Assembly (NCBI GenBank): GCA_964550345.1
Contig: CAZJYZ010000010.1
Span: 16,590 to 80,589 of the forward strand
Length of the DNA stretch: 64,000 bases
From: JAAEUB01 sp964550345
Lineage (GTDB): Bacteria; Pseudomonadota; Alphaproteobacteria; Rhodobacterales; Rhodobacteraceae
Direction: 5' to 3'
The notes under the pieces are model-generated. The model was not told the origin of the DNA, did no database searches, and worked only from the letters and a program-made list of their open reading frames with translations. Below are positions 7,993-17,333 of this stretch, in pieces. A program made the position numbers and the translations under genes. Numbering within the stretch: the first letter of the stretch is position 1; every line of letters starts with the position of its first letter.

Positions 7993-8637
7993 TTAGGCAA
8001 GAGTAAGAGTAAGAGAGTTTTTGGTATCCCAGAGACTGGCCCGCCAGCCTGCAATTTCCGCGCCCTCAATATTTTCAGGGGTATCGTCAATCAACAGGTG
8101 AGTTTGTGCAGGTGCCTTGGTGACCGTTTCTGCAGCCTTGAAAAAAGCCGGATCCGGTTTCTTCAGGCCAAGCGCGGCTGACGTTATGATGCCATCGGCG
8201 TGTTGGCTCAATCCCAGATTATTCCACAAGAACGCCGCGCGTTCATGTTCCTGATTAGTGGTTAAGTAAACCTTCAACCCTTTTGTCCGGGCCTTATCCA
8301 GATCTCCAAGCAGCTCCGTATTCAGGCGGGCGTCCTGGGTGAACCAGTAGTTCATCAGGGTTGTGGCGCTGATCTTCGGGGCAAAACCTTGTAAAACCTT
8401 GGTCAACGTTGGACGCAACGCCAGTTTGCCCGTGACAATCTGAACCCAATAGGGTTGGAAGAAATGTTTACGTAACAGCGCCGGGTCCAGCCCCAGATCC
8501 TCGCGTAACCCACTTTTCCAGTGGGCACCATCGCTGACGCGCCCGGTCACAACCACCCCGTCGATGTCGATCATCAGGTGGGTGATCACGGCCTTACCAC
8601 AGGCTTTCAGCCGCCCTTTGCGGCCATTCCCTGTCAT
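7993..8637 (-). CDS. HAD-superfamily hydrolase
   Basis: The 214-aa protein shows the HAD motifs in order: MIDIDGVVV near residue 22 (the nucleophile Asp and acid/base Asp), LTTNQ near 125, the lysine in KKPDP near 157 and LIDDTPENIEGA near 182. It is probably a cytosolic phosphatase or dehalogenase-like enzyme of the YihX/GS1 type; the substrate is unknown. The start at 8637 has GGTGAG upstream and overlaps the PPOX gene end by 44 bases. A GTG about 17 codons in (VITHLMIDID) would remove most of the overlap and is the main alternative. Confidence 0.8.
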   Translation of the reverse strand: MTGNGRKGRLKACGKAVITHLMIDIDGVVVTGRVSDGAHWKSGLREDLGLDPALLRKHFFQPYWVQIVTGKLALRPTLTKVLQGFAPKISATTLMNYWFTQDARLNTELLGDLDKARTKGLKVYLTTNQEHERAAFLWNNLGLSQHADGIITSAALGLKKPDPAFFKAAETVTKAPAQTHLLIDDTPENIEGAEIAGWRASLWDTKNSLTLTLA

Positions 8638-9199
8638 AGCTCACCCCATCAAATTCGCCCGAGGTCATTTCCGCCAGCATGTCACCGATTGTCGGAAGAT
8701 CCATGCTTTGATCACCGTCTTTCCATAGCCGGGCCCGCATCAGGGCGCGGGCGCATTGGGAGTAGACCTCGCTAATACGGATGACGATCACGGTCGCGGG
8801 TTGCTTAGCATTTTTCTCAAACCGGGCGCGCAGGGCGCTGTCCGTGGTGATCCGTGCCGTGCCGTTGACCCGCACCACGTTGTTTGACCCCGCCACCATG
8901 AACATCACGGATATGCGCGGATCACGGATGATATTGCGCAGGGTGTCCAGACGGTTATTGCCGCGCCAATCGGGCATGGCCAGGGTCTGCGCATCAAGTT
9001 CGGCCACCACCGGGCCATCATCGCCACGCGGGCTGCCGTCGGTGCCTTCGGGGCCAATTGTGGACAGGATGCAAAACCGTGAGGACAGGATCCATTTGCG
9101 GTAGGTCGGCGTCAGCCCGGTCGCCACTTTGACCAAAGAAGCGTGGCCGGGTTCGCCGTAATGCTCGGCCAGTTCGTCAGTCGTTTTCAGGTATTCCAT
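8594..9199 (-). CDS. Pyridoxamine 5'-phosphate oxidase-like (PPOX) family protein
   Basis: The 201-aa protein has a split-barrel flavin-binding domain: FCILSTIGPEGTDGSPRGD near residue 42, PDWRGNNRLDTLRNI near 75 and a core strand RISVMFMVAG near 95. Homologues are annotated as PPOX-family proteins, and most are FMN- or F420-linked proteins of unknown substrate rather than true PdxH. The start at 9199 is fixed by a near-perfect AGGAGG seven bases upstream, inside the end of plsC (22-base overlap). This argues for translational coupling in the ftsE-ftsX-plsC-PPOX-HAD run. Confidence 0.82.
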   Translation of the reverse strand: MEYLKTTDELAEHYGEPGHASLVKVATGLTPTYRKWILSSRFCILSTIGPEGTDGSPRGDDGPVVAELDAQTLAMPDWRGNNRLDTLRNIIRDPRISVMFMVAGSNNVVRVNGTARITTDSALRARFEKNAKQPATVIVIRISEVYSQCARALMRARLWKDGDQSMDLPTIGDMLAEMTSGEFDGVSYDREWPQRAAESLW

Positions 9200-9935
9200 C
9201 AAGAACCTCCTGAGGTATGCCGGCTTCGAGCAAAAGGGCGTCTGAAGCAGTTTCAATCGCCTCTTGCATTTCCGCCATAAACGCATCCATCGGCAGGCCC
9301 GGTTCAATCGGCGGCAGAAACTCAAGTACGGCCAGGCCGGGTTTGCGCATGATACCGTGACGTTTCCAGAATACGCCCACATTGGTCGCGGCAGGCACGA
9401 CCGGTAGCCCGGTTTCCTTATAAAGCACGCCGGTGCCGATCTTGTACGGTCCACGTGTCCCAACTGCCGCACGTGTGCCCTGCGGAAAAATGATCAGCTG
9501 GCTGGACTCGCCTGCCCCCGCCTTGACCGCCGCTACCATCTGCCGGATCGCGGCACCCCGTTTGCCACGGTTCACTGGGATGGTGCGCGTCCAATAGGCG
9601 TAAAGGTTGATAATGGGTGCCCAGCGCAATTCGCTTTTCATGATAAATTTGATCCGCGGTAAAACGCCGGCAATGAGCAGAATATCAAAAAAGGACTGAT
9701 GCTTGGCAGCAACGATTACCTCGCCTTGCGGAACCTCGCCACGTATTTCCGATTTGAGGCCCACCATCCACGAAGCCGTCCAGCGCACCCAGTTACAATA
9801 AAGACGGATGATCCAGTAGGAAAACTGCCGGTTGATCAGGGCCAGCGGGATCAGACCAAAGCCTATCAGAGGCAGCATGATATACATCTGGGTGATGAAA
9901 AGCAGGCTGCGCAGCCATTGAAATGCGTCTTTCAT
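9177..9935 (-). CDS. plsC: 1-acyl-sn-glycerol-3-phosphate acyltransferase family protein
   Basis: The 252-aa membrane protein has an N-terminal hydrophobic hairpin (residues about 10-55) and the PlsC motifs: HQSFFD near 80 (His/Asp catalytic pair), IPVNRGKRGAA near 118, FPQGTR near 148 and a proline-rich VPAATN near 175. It would transfer an acyl group to lysophosphatidate at the cytoplasmic face. Its start overlaps the ftsX stop as ATGA, so it is coupled to ftsEX; linking cell division to phospholipid synthesis is inference. Rhodobacterales genomes usually carry several PlsC paralogues, so its exact acceptor is uncertain. Confidence 0.88.
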   Translation of the reverse strand: MKDAFQWLRSLLFITQMYIMLPLIGFGLIPLALINRQFSYWIIRLYCNWVRWTASWMVGLKSEIRGEVPQGEVIVAAKHQSFFDILLIAGVLPRIKFIMKSELRWAPIINLYAYWTRTIPVNRGKRGAAIRQMVAAVKAGAGESSQLIIFPQGTRAAVGTRGPYKIGTGVLYKETGLPVVPAATNVGVFWKRHGIMRKPGLAVLEFLPPIEPGLPMDAFMAEMQEAIETASDALLLEAGIPQEVLDGIPEND

Positions 9936-10840
9936 CAGCTTCTTTCCTTTAAAGTGGCGTGAGCAGTGATCCGGGTTGCGAAGAATGCGACCAGTGCGGC
10001 AAGTGGCGGGATAATCAGTGGCCAGAACCAGTGCGCACCCTGCAGGCCCAACCCGGTCAAGAATCCACCGGCCGGATTTGCTGCGGGTAAGAGCGCCACA
10101 GCCCCGACCCCTAGTCCCGTGCCGATCACGGCCCCTAACAATGCACGCAACGTATATCGCCGCACGAAGGCCCGGGCGATATAGGCGTCACGCGCGCCGA
10201 TAAGACGCAACACCCGAATGACCTGTGCGTTGGCGGCAAGGGCAGCACTGGCAGCCAACGTTATTATAATCGCTGTGGTGATGGCAATAATGCTAATCGC
10301 CAAATATCCAAGGGCACGCAAACGTCCGGCCGCGCGCACCAGCGGCTCGCGCCATCTGGTGTGGTCATCCAGAATTGCCCCCGGTGCCTCACCCGCCAGC
10401 CGATTGCGCAAACCGTCAGCGTCAAGCCCGTCTGCATCCTCAATCACCTCGATCAGGCGTGGGATCGGAAGGGCATCCAGCGGCAGGTCTGGCCCGAACC
10501 ATGGTTCCAGCAGGGCATCCTGTTCGGCGGCGCTGAGAGGACGGGCATCCTGCACGCCGGGCGTTGTTTCCAGCACTCCCATCACGGCCAAAACCTGCGC
10601 ATCCAACTGATCGGCAGGAGCAGATATCCGAATTGTCAGACTTTGCGCCAACGCATCGCTCCAACGATGGGCCAGCCGGCCCGAGGCGAGCGACAAGGCC
10701 AGCGCAAATACCGCCAGAAAGGCCATGGCCCCGGAAGCAAGCGCCGTCAGGCGCGCGGTATATCCGGTAGGCGGCACCACCCGATCAGCCTGAGCATCCC
10801 CGGCCACAAAAAGCAGTGCTTTGGAAAGGTACGCCCTCAC
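9935..10840 (-). CDS. ftsX: Cell-division ABC transporter permease FtsX
   Basis: The 301-aa protein has the FtsX layout: a short N-terminal tail, one membrane helix near residues 28-50, a periplasmic domain of about 100 residues (52-160), then three membrane helices near 170-200, 215-240 and 265-290. The sequence is weakly conserved, as is usual for the family. Placement is secured by a 4-base overlap with ftsE. FtsX relays FtsE ATPase activity to a periplasmic EnvC-type activator of septal amidases. A candidate EnvC lies at 35,028 in this window. Confidence 0.88.
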   Translation of the reverse strand: MRAYLSKALLFVAGDAQADRVVPPTGYTARLTALASGAMAFLAVFALALSLASGRLAHRWSDALAQSLTIRISAPADQLDAQVLAVMGVLETTPGVQDARPLSAAEQDALLEPWFGPDLPLDALPIPRLIEVIEDADGLDADGLRNRLAGEAPGAILDDHTRWREPLVRAAGRLRALGYLAISIIAITTAIIITLAASAALAANAQVIRVLRLIGARDAYIARAFVRRYTLRALLGAVIGTGLGVGAVALLPAANPAGGFLTGLGLQGAHWFWPLIIPPLAALVAFFATRITAHATLKERS

Positions 10841-11514
10841 AGGTCCGCCCCCGCCAGTTGCACAGACCGGTTCGAGATACGCAGCACCCTGACAGCAACC
10901 TGCGCCTTGGCCTGCCGGATCAGGTTCATGTCATGGGTGGCGATCATCACGGTTTTTCCCATCCGGTTCAGCTCGATCAATAAAGTCAGCAGCCTGAGGG
11001 ACATTTCCCAGTCGACATTGCCCGTAGGCTCATCCGCTAGTATGACGTCGGGGGACATGATCACGGCACGGGCCAGGGCTGCACGCTGGCGTTCCCCACC
11101 AGAAAGCTCAGGCGGTTGGGCGTGTTTCTGTTCGGTCAGTCCGACCCAACCAAGCAAATCGTCAAGGTCGCTTTCAACCCCAGCCGTTTCGCGTCCCGAG
11201 ACAGTCACCGGCAGGGCGACGTTTTCGGCAAGGGACAAGTGGTCGAGGAACTGGCAATCCTGATGGACAACGCCAATACGCCGCCGCGCCAATGCAACAT
11301 CGTCGCGGCTCATGTCGCGCACATTCTGGTCAAACAAGGTGACCTGTCCCCGCCCGGCGACCAATTCACCATAGCACAGCTTGAGCAAAGTGGTCTTACC
11401 CGCCCCAGAGGGACCGGTCAGAAAGTGAAACGACCCCTGCGCCAGTTTGAGCGAAATAGACTCAAAAAGGGTGCCGCCATTGTAACCATAAGTGACCTCG
11501 TCCAACTCAATCAC
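10837..11514 (-). CDS. ftsE: Cell-division ATP-binding protein FtsE
   Basis: The 225-aa ABC ATPase has Walker A GPSGAGKTTLLK near residue 36, a Q-loop in VVHQDCQFLDHLS near 85, signature LSGGERQRAALARA near 140, Walker B VILADEPTG near 160 and a switch His in MIATHDMNL near 195. FtsE drives FtsX at the division septum. It is the first gene of a minus-strand run continuing through ftsX, plsC and the PPOX and HAD genes. Its start faces the divergent zinc-ribbon gene across 170 bases. Confidence 0.95.
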   Translation of the reverse strand: MIELDEVTYGYNGGTLFESISLKLAQGSFHFLTGPSGAGKTTLLKLCYGELVAGRGQVTLFDQNVRDMSRDDVALARRRIGVVHQDCQFLDHLSLAENVALPVTVSGRETAGVESDLDDLLGWVGLTEQKHAQPPELSGGERQRAALARAVIMSPDVILADEPTGNVDWEMSLRLLTLLIELNRMGKTVMIATHDMNLIRQAKAQVAVRVLRISNRSVQLAGADL

Positions 11515-11684
11515 TAATATGCCCCCATTTCCTGCCTGCTGGTTTTGCTGGTACTTTACCCTGAGGCGGAAAACTGTTTCAATGCAGCGAATGCAATCGT
11601 TTGATTTTATGCGGACTTAAACGCATATTAGGGGTCGATTGTGGCAAGTATTTTGCCTGATAGGCGCGAAAACGGGGTTATAAA

Positions 11685-12599
11685 ATGCGGCTAGTATGCC
11701 CGAATTGCGGTGCGCAATACGAGGTTGACGAACGGGTCATCCCCGAGGCCGGCCGTGATGTGCAATGCTCAAATTGCGGCCATACATGGTTTCAACACCC
11801 GGAAGGCTATGACGGCGGCGCCCCAGAACCAGCACAGGCACCGGTATCCGAACCACCTCGTGAGGAGCCAGAGACGGACAATTCTGACCAAACGGAAGAT
11901 ACTTTTGCCAGTAGTGATGCACAGGATGCCATTGATGCGATGATCCGAGAGGAACAGGCAGACGAACCGGAAAAAGAGCCGGAACCCGAGCTGACCCCAG
12001 AGGAGGGATCAGAGCAGCAAATTCAGCCAGACACAGCACCCGCCGAGGACAACACCCGAACCAGGCGTGAACTGGACGATGGCGTGCGAGATGTATTGCG
12101 CGAAGAGGCTGAGCGCGAAACCCTTGCCCGCAGGAGTGAATTGGACAGGATCGAAACCCAAGATGAGCTTGGCCTGGATGAAAATCCATCTTCGCAAGAC
12201 CAAAGGGGCATCGCCGCACAAGAGCGCATGGCGCGCCTGCGTGGTTTAGATAGCGAAGATGACACCACAGCCTCGGGCGGAGACGGTGCACGGCGTGACC
12301 TGTTGCCGGATATCGAGGAAATCAATTCCAGCCTTGCACCGATAGGCAGTGAAGAGCCAGAAGATGACTTTGCCGAACCACGGGAGCGCAAAGGCGGCTT
12401 CAGACGGGGTTTTTTGATTATGATCCTGTTAGTATTAGTGGTGATCGTCCTTTACGTTTACGCCCCCGTAGTCAGCGAACAAGTTCCGGTTCTGGCACCA
12501 TATCTTGAGACCTTCACCAGCCAGATGGACCAGGCTCGCGCCTGGCTCGATAGCATGGTAAAACTGGCGCTGGAGAAAATGCAGGAAGCCGGGGCTTAG
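11685..12599 (+). CDS. MJ0042-type zinc-ribbon single-pass membrane protein
   Basis: The 304-aa protein starts MRLVCPNCGAQYEVDE and has paired CxxC knuckles (CPNC near residue 5, CSNC near 29), the MJ0042 finger-like domain. Residues 45-230 are acidic, rich in E, D, P and Q, and probably disordered. A basic patch RERKGGFRRG precedes one membrane helix near residues 245-265, and a short extracytoplasmic tail follows. The layout suggests a cytoplasmic sensor or scaffold anchored at the membrane. Function is unknown; its position divergent from ftsE recurs in related genomes as far as I recall. Confidence 0.8.
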   Translation: MRLVCPNCGAQYEVDERVIPEAGRDVQCSNCGHTWFQHPEGYDGGAPEPAQAPVSEPPREEPETDNSDQTEDTFASSDAQDAIDAMIREEQADEPEKEPEPELTPEEGSEQQIQPDTAPAEDNTRTRRELDDGVRDVLREEAERETLARRSELDRIETQDELGLDENPSSQDQRGIAAQERMARLRGLDSEDDTTASGGDGARRDLLPDIEEINSSLAPIGSEEPEDDFAEPRERKGGFRRGFLIMILLVLVVIVLYVYAPVVSEQVPVLAPYLETFTSQMDQARAWLDSMVKLALEKMQEAGA

Positions 12600-12824
12600 G
12601 CTGGTTTCCCTGCAAGCGTAACTCCCGCCCATCTCACGGCATCAAAGATGCCCTTACGATAGTTGGGCCGGGCCACGCTGCGTGGCAAGGCGCCGTGGAA
12701 CACCGCTTACCCGACATCAGGTATGGCACCGTCAGCCGCGGCTTTTGAGGGCTTGCCGAGCGAAGCGAGGCACCGGTCGGATGGCTCAGCAATTCGAACC
12801 CCTTCTGGCAAAAGAGGCACCCAG

Positions 12825-13601
12825 TCAGGAGATTTTGATCGTCCGGGGCTTCGTGGGCTTTCGCAGCAATATCAAATCCTTAACCTTACCCTTGATCCCC
12901 CTTGGCGGCAGTATTTCACGCTCCATTTCAAACACGGCTCCGTTCAGCGACCGTTCGTGCCACAGGGCAAACGCTACGCCCCAGCGGGCTGAAACTTCTG
13001 GCGCCAGCCCATCCTCAATACCCATGCCTGTCGCCAACATGCCGGGCATCCAGTCACTGATCACGATATCAGGGAAGCGGTCCCCCAGATCGGCCACCAG
13101 CGCGCGGGTCAAAACCCGTGCTGCCCCTTTGGACACCGCATAGGCCGCGCTGGCAGGGAGTGGCGCAATATCGGCAAAAGTCGCCACGTTGACGATCCGC
13201 CCGACCCCGGTTTCCACCATGCTTTCAAGGGCACAACCTGTGCAGGCAACCACACCTCCCAGATTGATGTTGACTGAATGCATAAAGCCCTCGGCACTTT
13301 CCTCCAGAAAATCCCGGCGCGGGTACACGGCAGCATTATTGATCAATAGGTGCACCGGTCCGAGTTCCTCAAAGACCGTGCGCACCGCAGCCGGATCAGC
13401 CACGTCACAGACATGGGCGGTGAAGTTCTCGCCCGCCAGTGATGCCGTTTCCTGCAAGGCAGCCTTGCCGCGTCCCAACCCGGCAACACGCACCCCTTGA
13501 CGTACCAGTTCTAATGCCAGAGCGCGCCCCAGCCCGCCACCAGCGCCGGTTACAACCGCCAGGCCTTGGCGGATTTGCTCAGAGGGAGATGGTTCAGTCA
13601 T
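12825..13601 (-). CDS. SDR-family oxidoreductase with Thr at the Ser position
   Basis: The 258-aa protein is a classical short-chain dehydrogenase: TGAGGGLG near residue 20 binds NAD(P), CDVADP near 65, NNA near 88, and the catalytic YAVSK near 157. The residue 13 before the Tyr, where the catalytic Ser normally sits, is Thr (in VNVAT), a conservative change. The C-terminal tail is basic and longer than usual. It overlaps the GMC oxidoreductase gene by 8 bases as third gene of an acyltransferase-GMC-SDR operon. A role in modifying a surface glycan or lipid is inference. Confidence 0.85.
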   Translation of the reverse strand: MTEPSPSEQIRQGLAVVTGAGGGLGRALALELVRQGVRVAGLGRGKAALQETASLAGENFTAHVCDVADPAAVRTVFEELGPVHLLINNAAVYPRRDFLEESAEGFMHSVNINLGGVVACTGCALESMVETGVGRIVNVATFADIAPLPASAAYAVSKGAARVLTRALVADLGDRFPDIVISDWMPGMLATGMGIEDGLAPEVSARWGVAFALWHERSLNGAVFEMEREILPPRGIKGKVKDLILLRKPTKPRTIKIS

Positions 13602-15171
13602 TTTCTGCAGCCCCTTTCACGACATGTTCTGCCACGCGCAGGGCATTTGCGGCAATGGTCAGGCTTGGATTGACACCAAGTGAAGTTGGGAACACGCCAG
13701 CGTCAACCACGTAGAAATTCTGCACCCCATGGGCACGGCAATTCGCGTCGAGCACAGACGTGGCCGGGTCAATTCCCATACGTGTCGTACCGGACGGATG
13801 GCCAAAGTTTGGCTCGGGAAGCTGCCCCAGAAACATCCGCCACTGGCCGCGAAACGCATGGCGCAGGGCCCGGCGAAACGCCCGGCGACGGGTCAGAAGC
13901 TCGGGCGCGAAATCGTAAGTGAAACTGATACGGCGCGGGTGGTTGGCATCATAGGTAACACGGTTTTCGGCGTAGGGCAGATCCTCGATCAACCCGACAA
14001 AAACCTTGGCGCTGCCAAACATCCGCGCCGCCGCCATAGCAGGCAGGCGTGCCAGATCACGGGCACCGGGCAGGCGTGACAGGGCAGGCGAGCGCGCAAT
14101 CATCAGGCGCAGATAGTGCAGGATTTCACCATATGAGGCATCTATCCCCATCGCCTGTACGGTACCAAAACGATGGTCCTGATGATAGTAGAGGTCGCGG
14201 AAGGAAACCGCCTTGGAAGGGCCCTCAAAACCAGCGCCATGTCTGGGCCAGACCGCAAGCATTTCATTGAGGTGAAACATCAGATTGCGCCCAACTTGCC
14301 CCGATGAGTTGGTAAAACCATCCGGCCAGTCCTCGTTTGCCGATGCCAGCAGCAGCCGCGCGGATCCCAGCGCGCCCCCGGCCAGAATATAGCGTTTTGC
14401 GTGCAAGTCGTGATACGCACCGTCGCGCGTTACCTCGATGTGGCTGACTTTGCCCCGCCCGCGAATGGCGGTCACCTCGGCTCGGTCCAAAAGCGCGGCG
14501 TTGCCCGTGGCCAAAGCCGGTTCAACCCCGGCTGAACGCCCGTCCATCTTGCAGGCACGCGGACATTTATGGCCCAGACAATCAAGGCAGCCGGGCAGGC
14601 GACGGATGGCTGCATGAAGCTGATAGGGGTGCAGGCCATTTGCCTGCAATGCCTGCATCAGGGCGACATCTCCGGGTGAGATTTCCGGACCTTCAGCAAG
14701 ATTTGGACAGGTAATGTCCGAAAGCGGGTCAGGCTGGCCACCGACATGATACATCGCTTCGGCCATGTCGTAATAGTGCTGCATCCTGGTGTAGGAGACC
14801 GGCCAGCCACCAGTTGGATGTGGACGCGCTGTGCTATGGTCCAGATCATGCGGTTCCGGCCGTTCAAGGGTGGCGGCGTAAAAGGCAGACGATCCACCAA
14901 GGCCCGCGCCAAGCGGGGCAAAGAAACTCATATCGCGCCCACCAACGCGCGCCGCCACCGGGTCGGGCCAGTAACCGCGTAAAGACCGCGCAACTGGGTC
15001 GCCCATTTCTAGGTCCAGCGGTGTTTCCTCAACACGGTATCCGGCCGGGCCCTGTTCGACGAATAAAACCTTTTGTCCCTTTTCGGCCAGCGCCCGCCCA
15101 ATGGTGCCACCTCCGATGCCGGTGCCGATGACGATGGCATCCCATTCGGTGGTTTTTACCTCGCTTATCAT
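13594..15171 (-). CDS. GMC-family FAD oxidoreductase
   Basis: The 525-aa protein has the N-terminal FAD motif VIGTGIGGGTIGRAL near residue 13 and FVEQG near 37. The C-terminal GMC domain holds GHPSGTTRMG near 457 with the active-site His and GVNPSLTIAANALR near 505. A cysteine cluster (CLDCLGHKCPRAC near 195) resembles that of some membrane-linked sugar or alcohol dehydrogenases of this family. The substrate is not predictable. Its start overlaps the acyltransferase stop as ATGA and its end overlaps the SDR gene, so a two-step oxidation-reduction on a common substrate is plausible. Confidence 0.88.
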   Translation of the reverse strand: MISEVKTTEWDAIVIGTGIGGGTIGRALAEKGQKVLFVEQGPAGYRVEETPLDLEMGDPVARSLRGYWPDPVAARVGGRDMSFFAPLGAGLGGSSAFYAATLERPEPHDLDHSTARPHPTGGWPVSYTRMQHYYDMAEAMYHVGGQPDPLSDITCPNLAEGPEISPGDVALMQALQANGLHPYQLHAAIRRLPGCLDCLGHKCPRACKMDGRSAGVEPALATGNAALLDRAEVTAIRGRGKVSHIEVTRDGAYHDLHAKRYILAGGALGSARLLLASANEDWPDGFTNSSGQVGRNLMFHLNEMLAVWPRHGAGFEGPSKAVSFRDLYYHQDHRFGTVQAMGIDASYGEILHYLRLMIARSPALSRLPGARDLARLPAMAAARMFGSAKVFVGLIEDLPYAENRVTYDANHPRRISFTYDFAPELLTRRRAFRRALRHAFRGQWRMFLGQLPEPNFGHPSGTTRMGIDPATSVLDANCRAHGVQNFYVVDAGVFPTSLGVNPSLTIAANALRVAEHVVKGAAEND

Positions 15172-17202
15172 GGCGCATCCCCTGTCAAAACCGGGGCAAA
15201 CAAGGATCGCAAACGTATTCCACCACTATTGGTCATATGGTTATTGTCAAAGTATAGCGCCTGCCCTTCCGGCATTGCCGAACAAAGGTTTTCGTCACAA
15301 AAATACGGCCAGCTATCTAGGTAAGTGATCAGCCCTGAGGCTTCGGCCCGTCTGAGGGGGGCTTCGCCCCGCGCAGCCCGTTCCTGTGCATGGGCAAGGT
15401 CCTGACTGGCGCGCGCGGATGCGTCCCGCAGCCGTCCATGGGCCATTTCCCGGGCAATTACGCGGCTGCCATAGTCCGGGATTTCGGGGGGCTGGCGTAG
15501 GACGTGAATTGCGCTAAACCCATCGGCCAGCGCCTCAAGGCTTTCGCCAAATGCCTCAGCGTAAATACCCGATTGGGTCGAGGCCGTCAGCGCCGCCCCT
15601 TCGGTTGCTGTCAGGGTGATTGTGTTCGAGGCATCCAGCCCAATCCCGGTTCCCTCGGCGTAATAACTCCAGCGTCCAACCAGCAAAAGGCGATCAGGCA
15701 GGGTTCCAGCATCAAGCGCTGCGCGCAGGCGGGCGTTGGTTTGCGTGCAGGTAGCATCCTCGGCGGCATTGGTAGTGTTTTCCACCTTGCTGACGCCAAA
15801 GAAGGGCGGGCAGCCTGCATTCCAGACGATCACGGCTGGTGCAGCGGCCTCATCCGCGGCCAATGAAAGAGCCGCATGCAAGGGACGCATGTGGCTGTCG
15901 CCCCAGATCAGCGCCTCAGGCGCGCCTTCAGGACCAATGGCACAGCTGCGAATGCCAGCCAGTGCGCCCTCCTGCGGCACCCAACAACGAGACCAGTCCT
16001 GCAGGAAATCGGCGGAGGCATCGATATGGGTGCGGACCTTGGGCGCGAAGCGATCCGGTGCGCCGTCTTTCAGATAAACCACCCCCCCCGGCCGCGATCA
16101 GCACCAGCGACCCTGCCGCCCAACCTGCCAGCAACAGCGGCGAAGTGATGCGGGCGGACATACGCACCGGTTGCTCGACGAAACGCCAAGATATAACCGA
16201 CAGGCCAAACGCAAGTGCCAGCCAGGCTGAAGCCTCCCAAAAACCAGCATATTGCCCGCGCCAATACATCGACAAAGTCAGGACCGGCCAGTGCCACAGA
16301 TAGAAGGAATAAGAGATGCGACCGAAAAATACCGGGATCGGCGAGGACAGCGCCCAATTGACCGGATTACCGTGGCGTCCGCCTGCCAGCGCCAGCACCG
16401 CGCCCAAAACAGGCACTGCAACCTGCCAGCCGGGAAAGCCCGCACCCGGTTGCACCCAGATAATCCCCGCCAGCATCAGCGCCAGACCGACCCAACTTGG
16501 CCAAGCAGATTTGGGACCAGAGCGCCCCTCGGCCCAGATCGCCAGTAGTACCCCGGCCAACAGCTCCCATGCGCGAAAAGGAAACAAGTAGAAGGCGGCG
16601 GATTGGTTGCTGGACGTCAGCCAGATACAGGCGACAAGGGACGCCCCAAATAGCACCCAAAGTGCCGCCCGCAGCAGGGACTGGCTGAATTTCAGCGCCA
16701 GGATCAGGAAGGGCAGGAAAAGGTAAAACTGTTCTTCCACTGACAACGACCAGTTGTGCAGCAGAATCTTGTTTTCGATCCCGATGTCAAAATATCCGGT
16801 CTCGCGAAAGAAATGGATGTTGGCCAGATAGGTGGTCGAGGCGATCAGCGCCTTGCCAAACTCGCGAAATTCAAACGGCAACAGAATCGCCCAGCCTACA
16901 GCTAAAGACACAACAGCCATGGCAAAATAGGCAGGCGCAAGCCTACGGATACGGCGCAGATAAAACCGCCCCAGCCTGATACGCCCGGATCGTTCCTGTT
17001 CGCGCATCAGGATGCCACCGATCAGGAAGCCAGAGATAACAAAAAAGATGTCCACCCCGACAAGTCCGCCACCAAGGCCGGGCATGGAAAAGTGATAGAG
17101 AACCACCGCCAGAACCGCGATCGCCCGCAGCCCGTCAATCTCGGGCCGGTAGGCGGGGTGGGGGTCGTAATTTGCCTGCGTCACCGGTTTTCTGCCCTGC
17201 AT
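15168..17202 (-). pseudogene. OafA-type acyltransferase with SGNH domain, frameshifted in a G8 tract
   Basis: Two adjoining frames together make one acyltransferase-3/SGNH protein. The upstream part (from 17202) has the acyltransferase-3 core: YRPEIDGLRAIAVLAVVLYH near residue 18, FFVISGFLIGG, RRIRRLAPAY, NWSLSVEEQFY and about ten membrane helices. The downstream part (to 15168) has the periplasmic SGNH block, ALIWGDSHMRPLH and later DNNHMTNSGG with Asp/His. The switch falls at eight consecutive G (16082-16089). Removing one G would give a continuous 677-aa protein of normal size for LPS or exopolysaccharide O-acetyltransferases. It may be phase-variable, newly inactivated or a base-call error; the intact downstream overlaps argue against long decay. 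Confidence 0.8.
16082..16089 (-). repeat. G8 homopolymer at the acyltransferase frameshift
   Basis: Eight consecutive G on the coding strand separate the membrane and SGNH halves of the acyltransferase. With 7 or 10 G the gene would be open; with 8 the upstream frame ends about 50 codons later. Confidence 0.75.
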
Positions 17203-17333
17203 TTGTTGCGATAACGACTAGGCGTGCGACGGCGTTGCGTCAAGCTTGGTGCCAGATATCTACAGCCAATCCGTCTTGCCTACTGCCCATCTGTGTCAAG
17301 CTGATCGGACACACATCGCACCTGAATTCCGCC

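Noticed and set aside
12600..12824. Small gene or mobile remnant between the zinc-ribbon gene and the SDR
   Set aside because: Only short palindromic GC-rich stretches (such as near 12755) are seen; no frame or terminal repeat is convincing.
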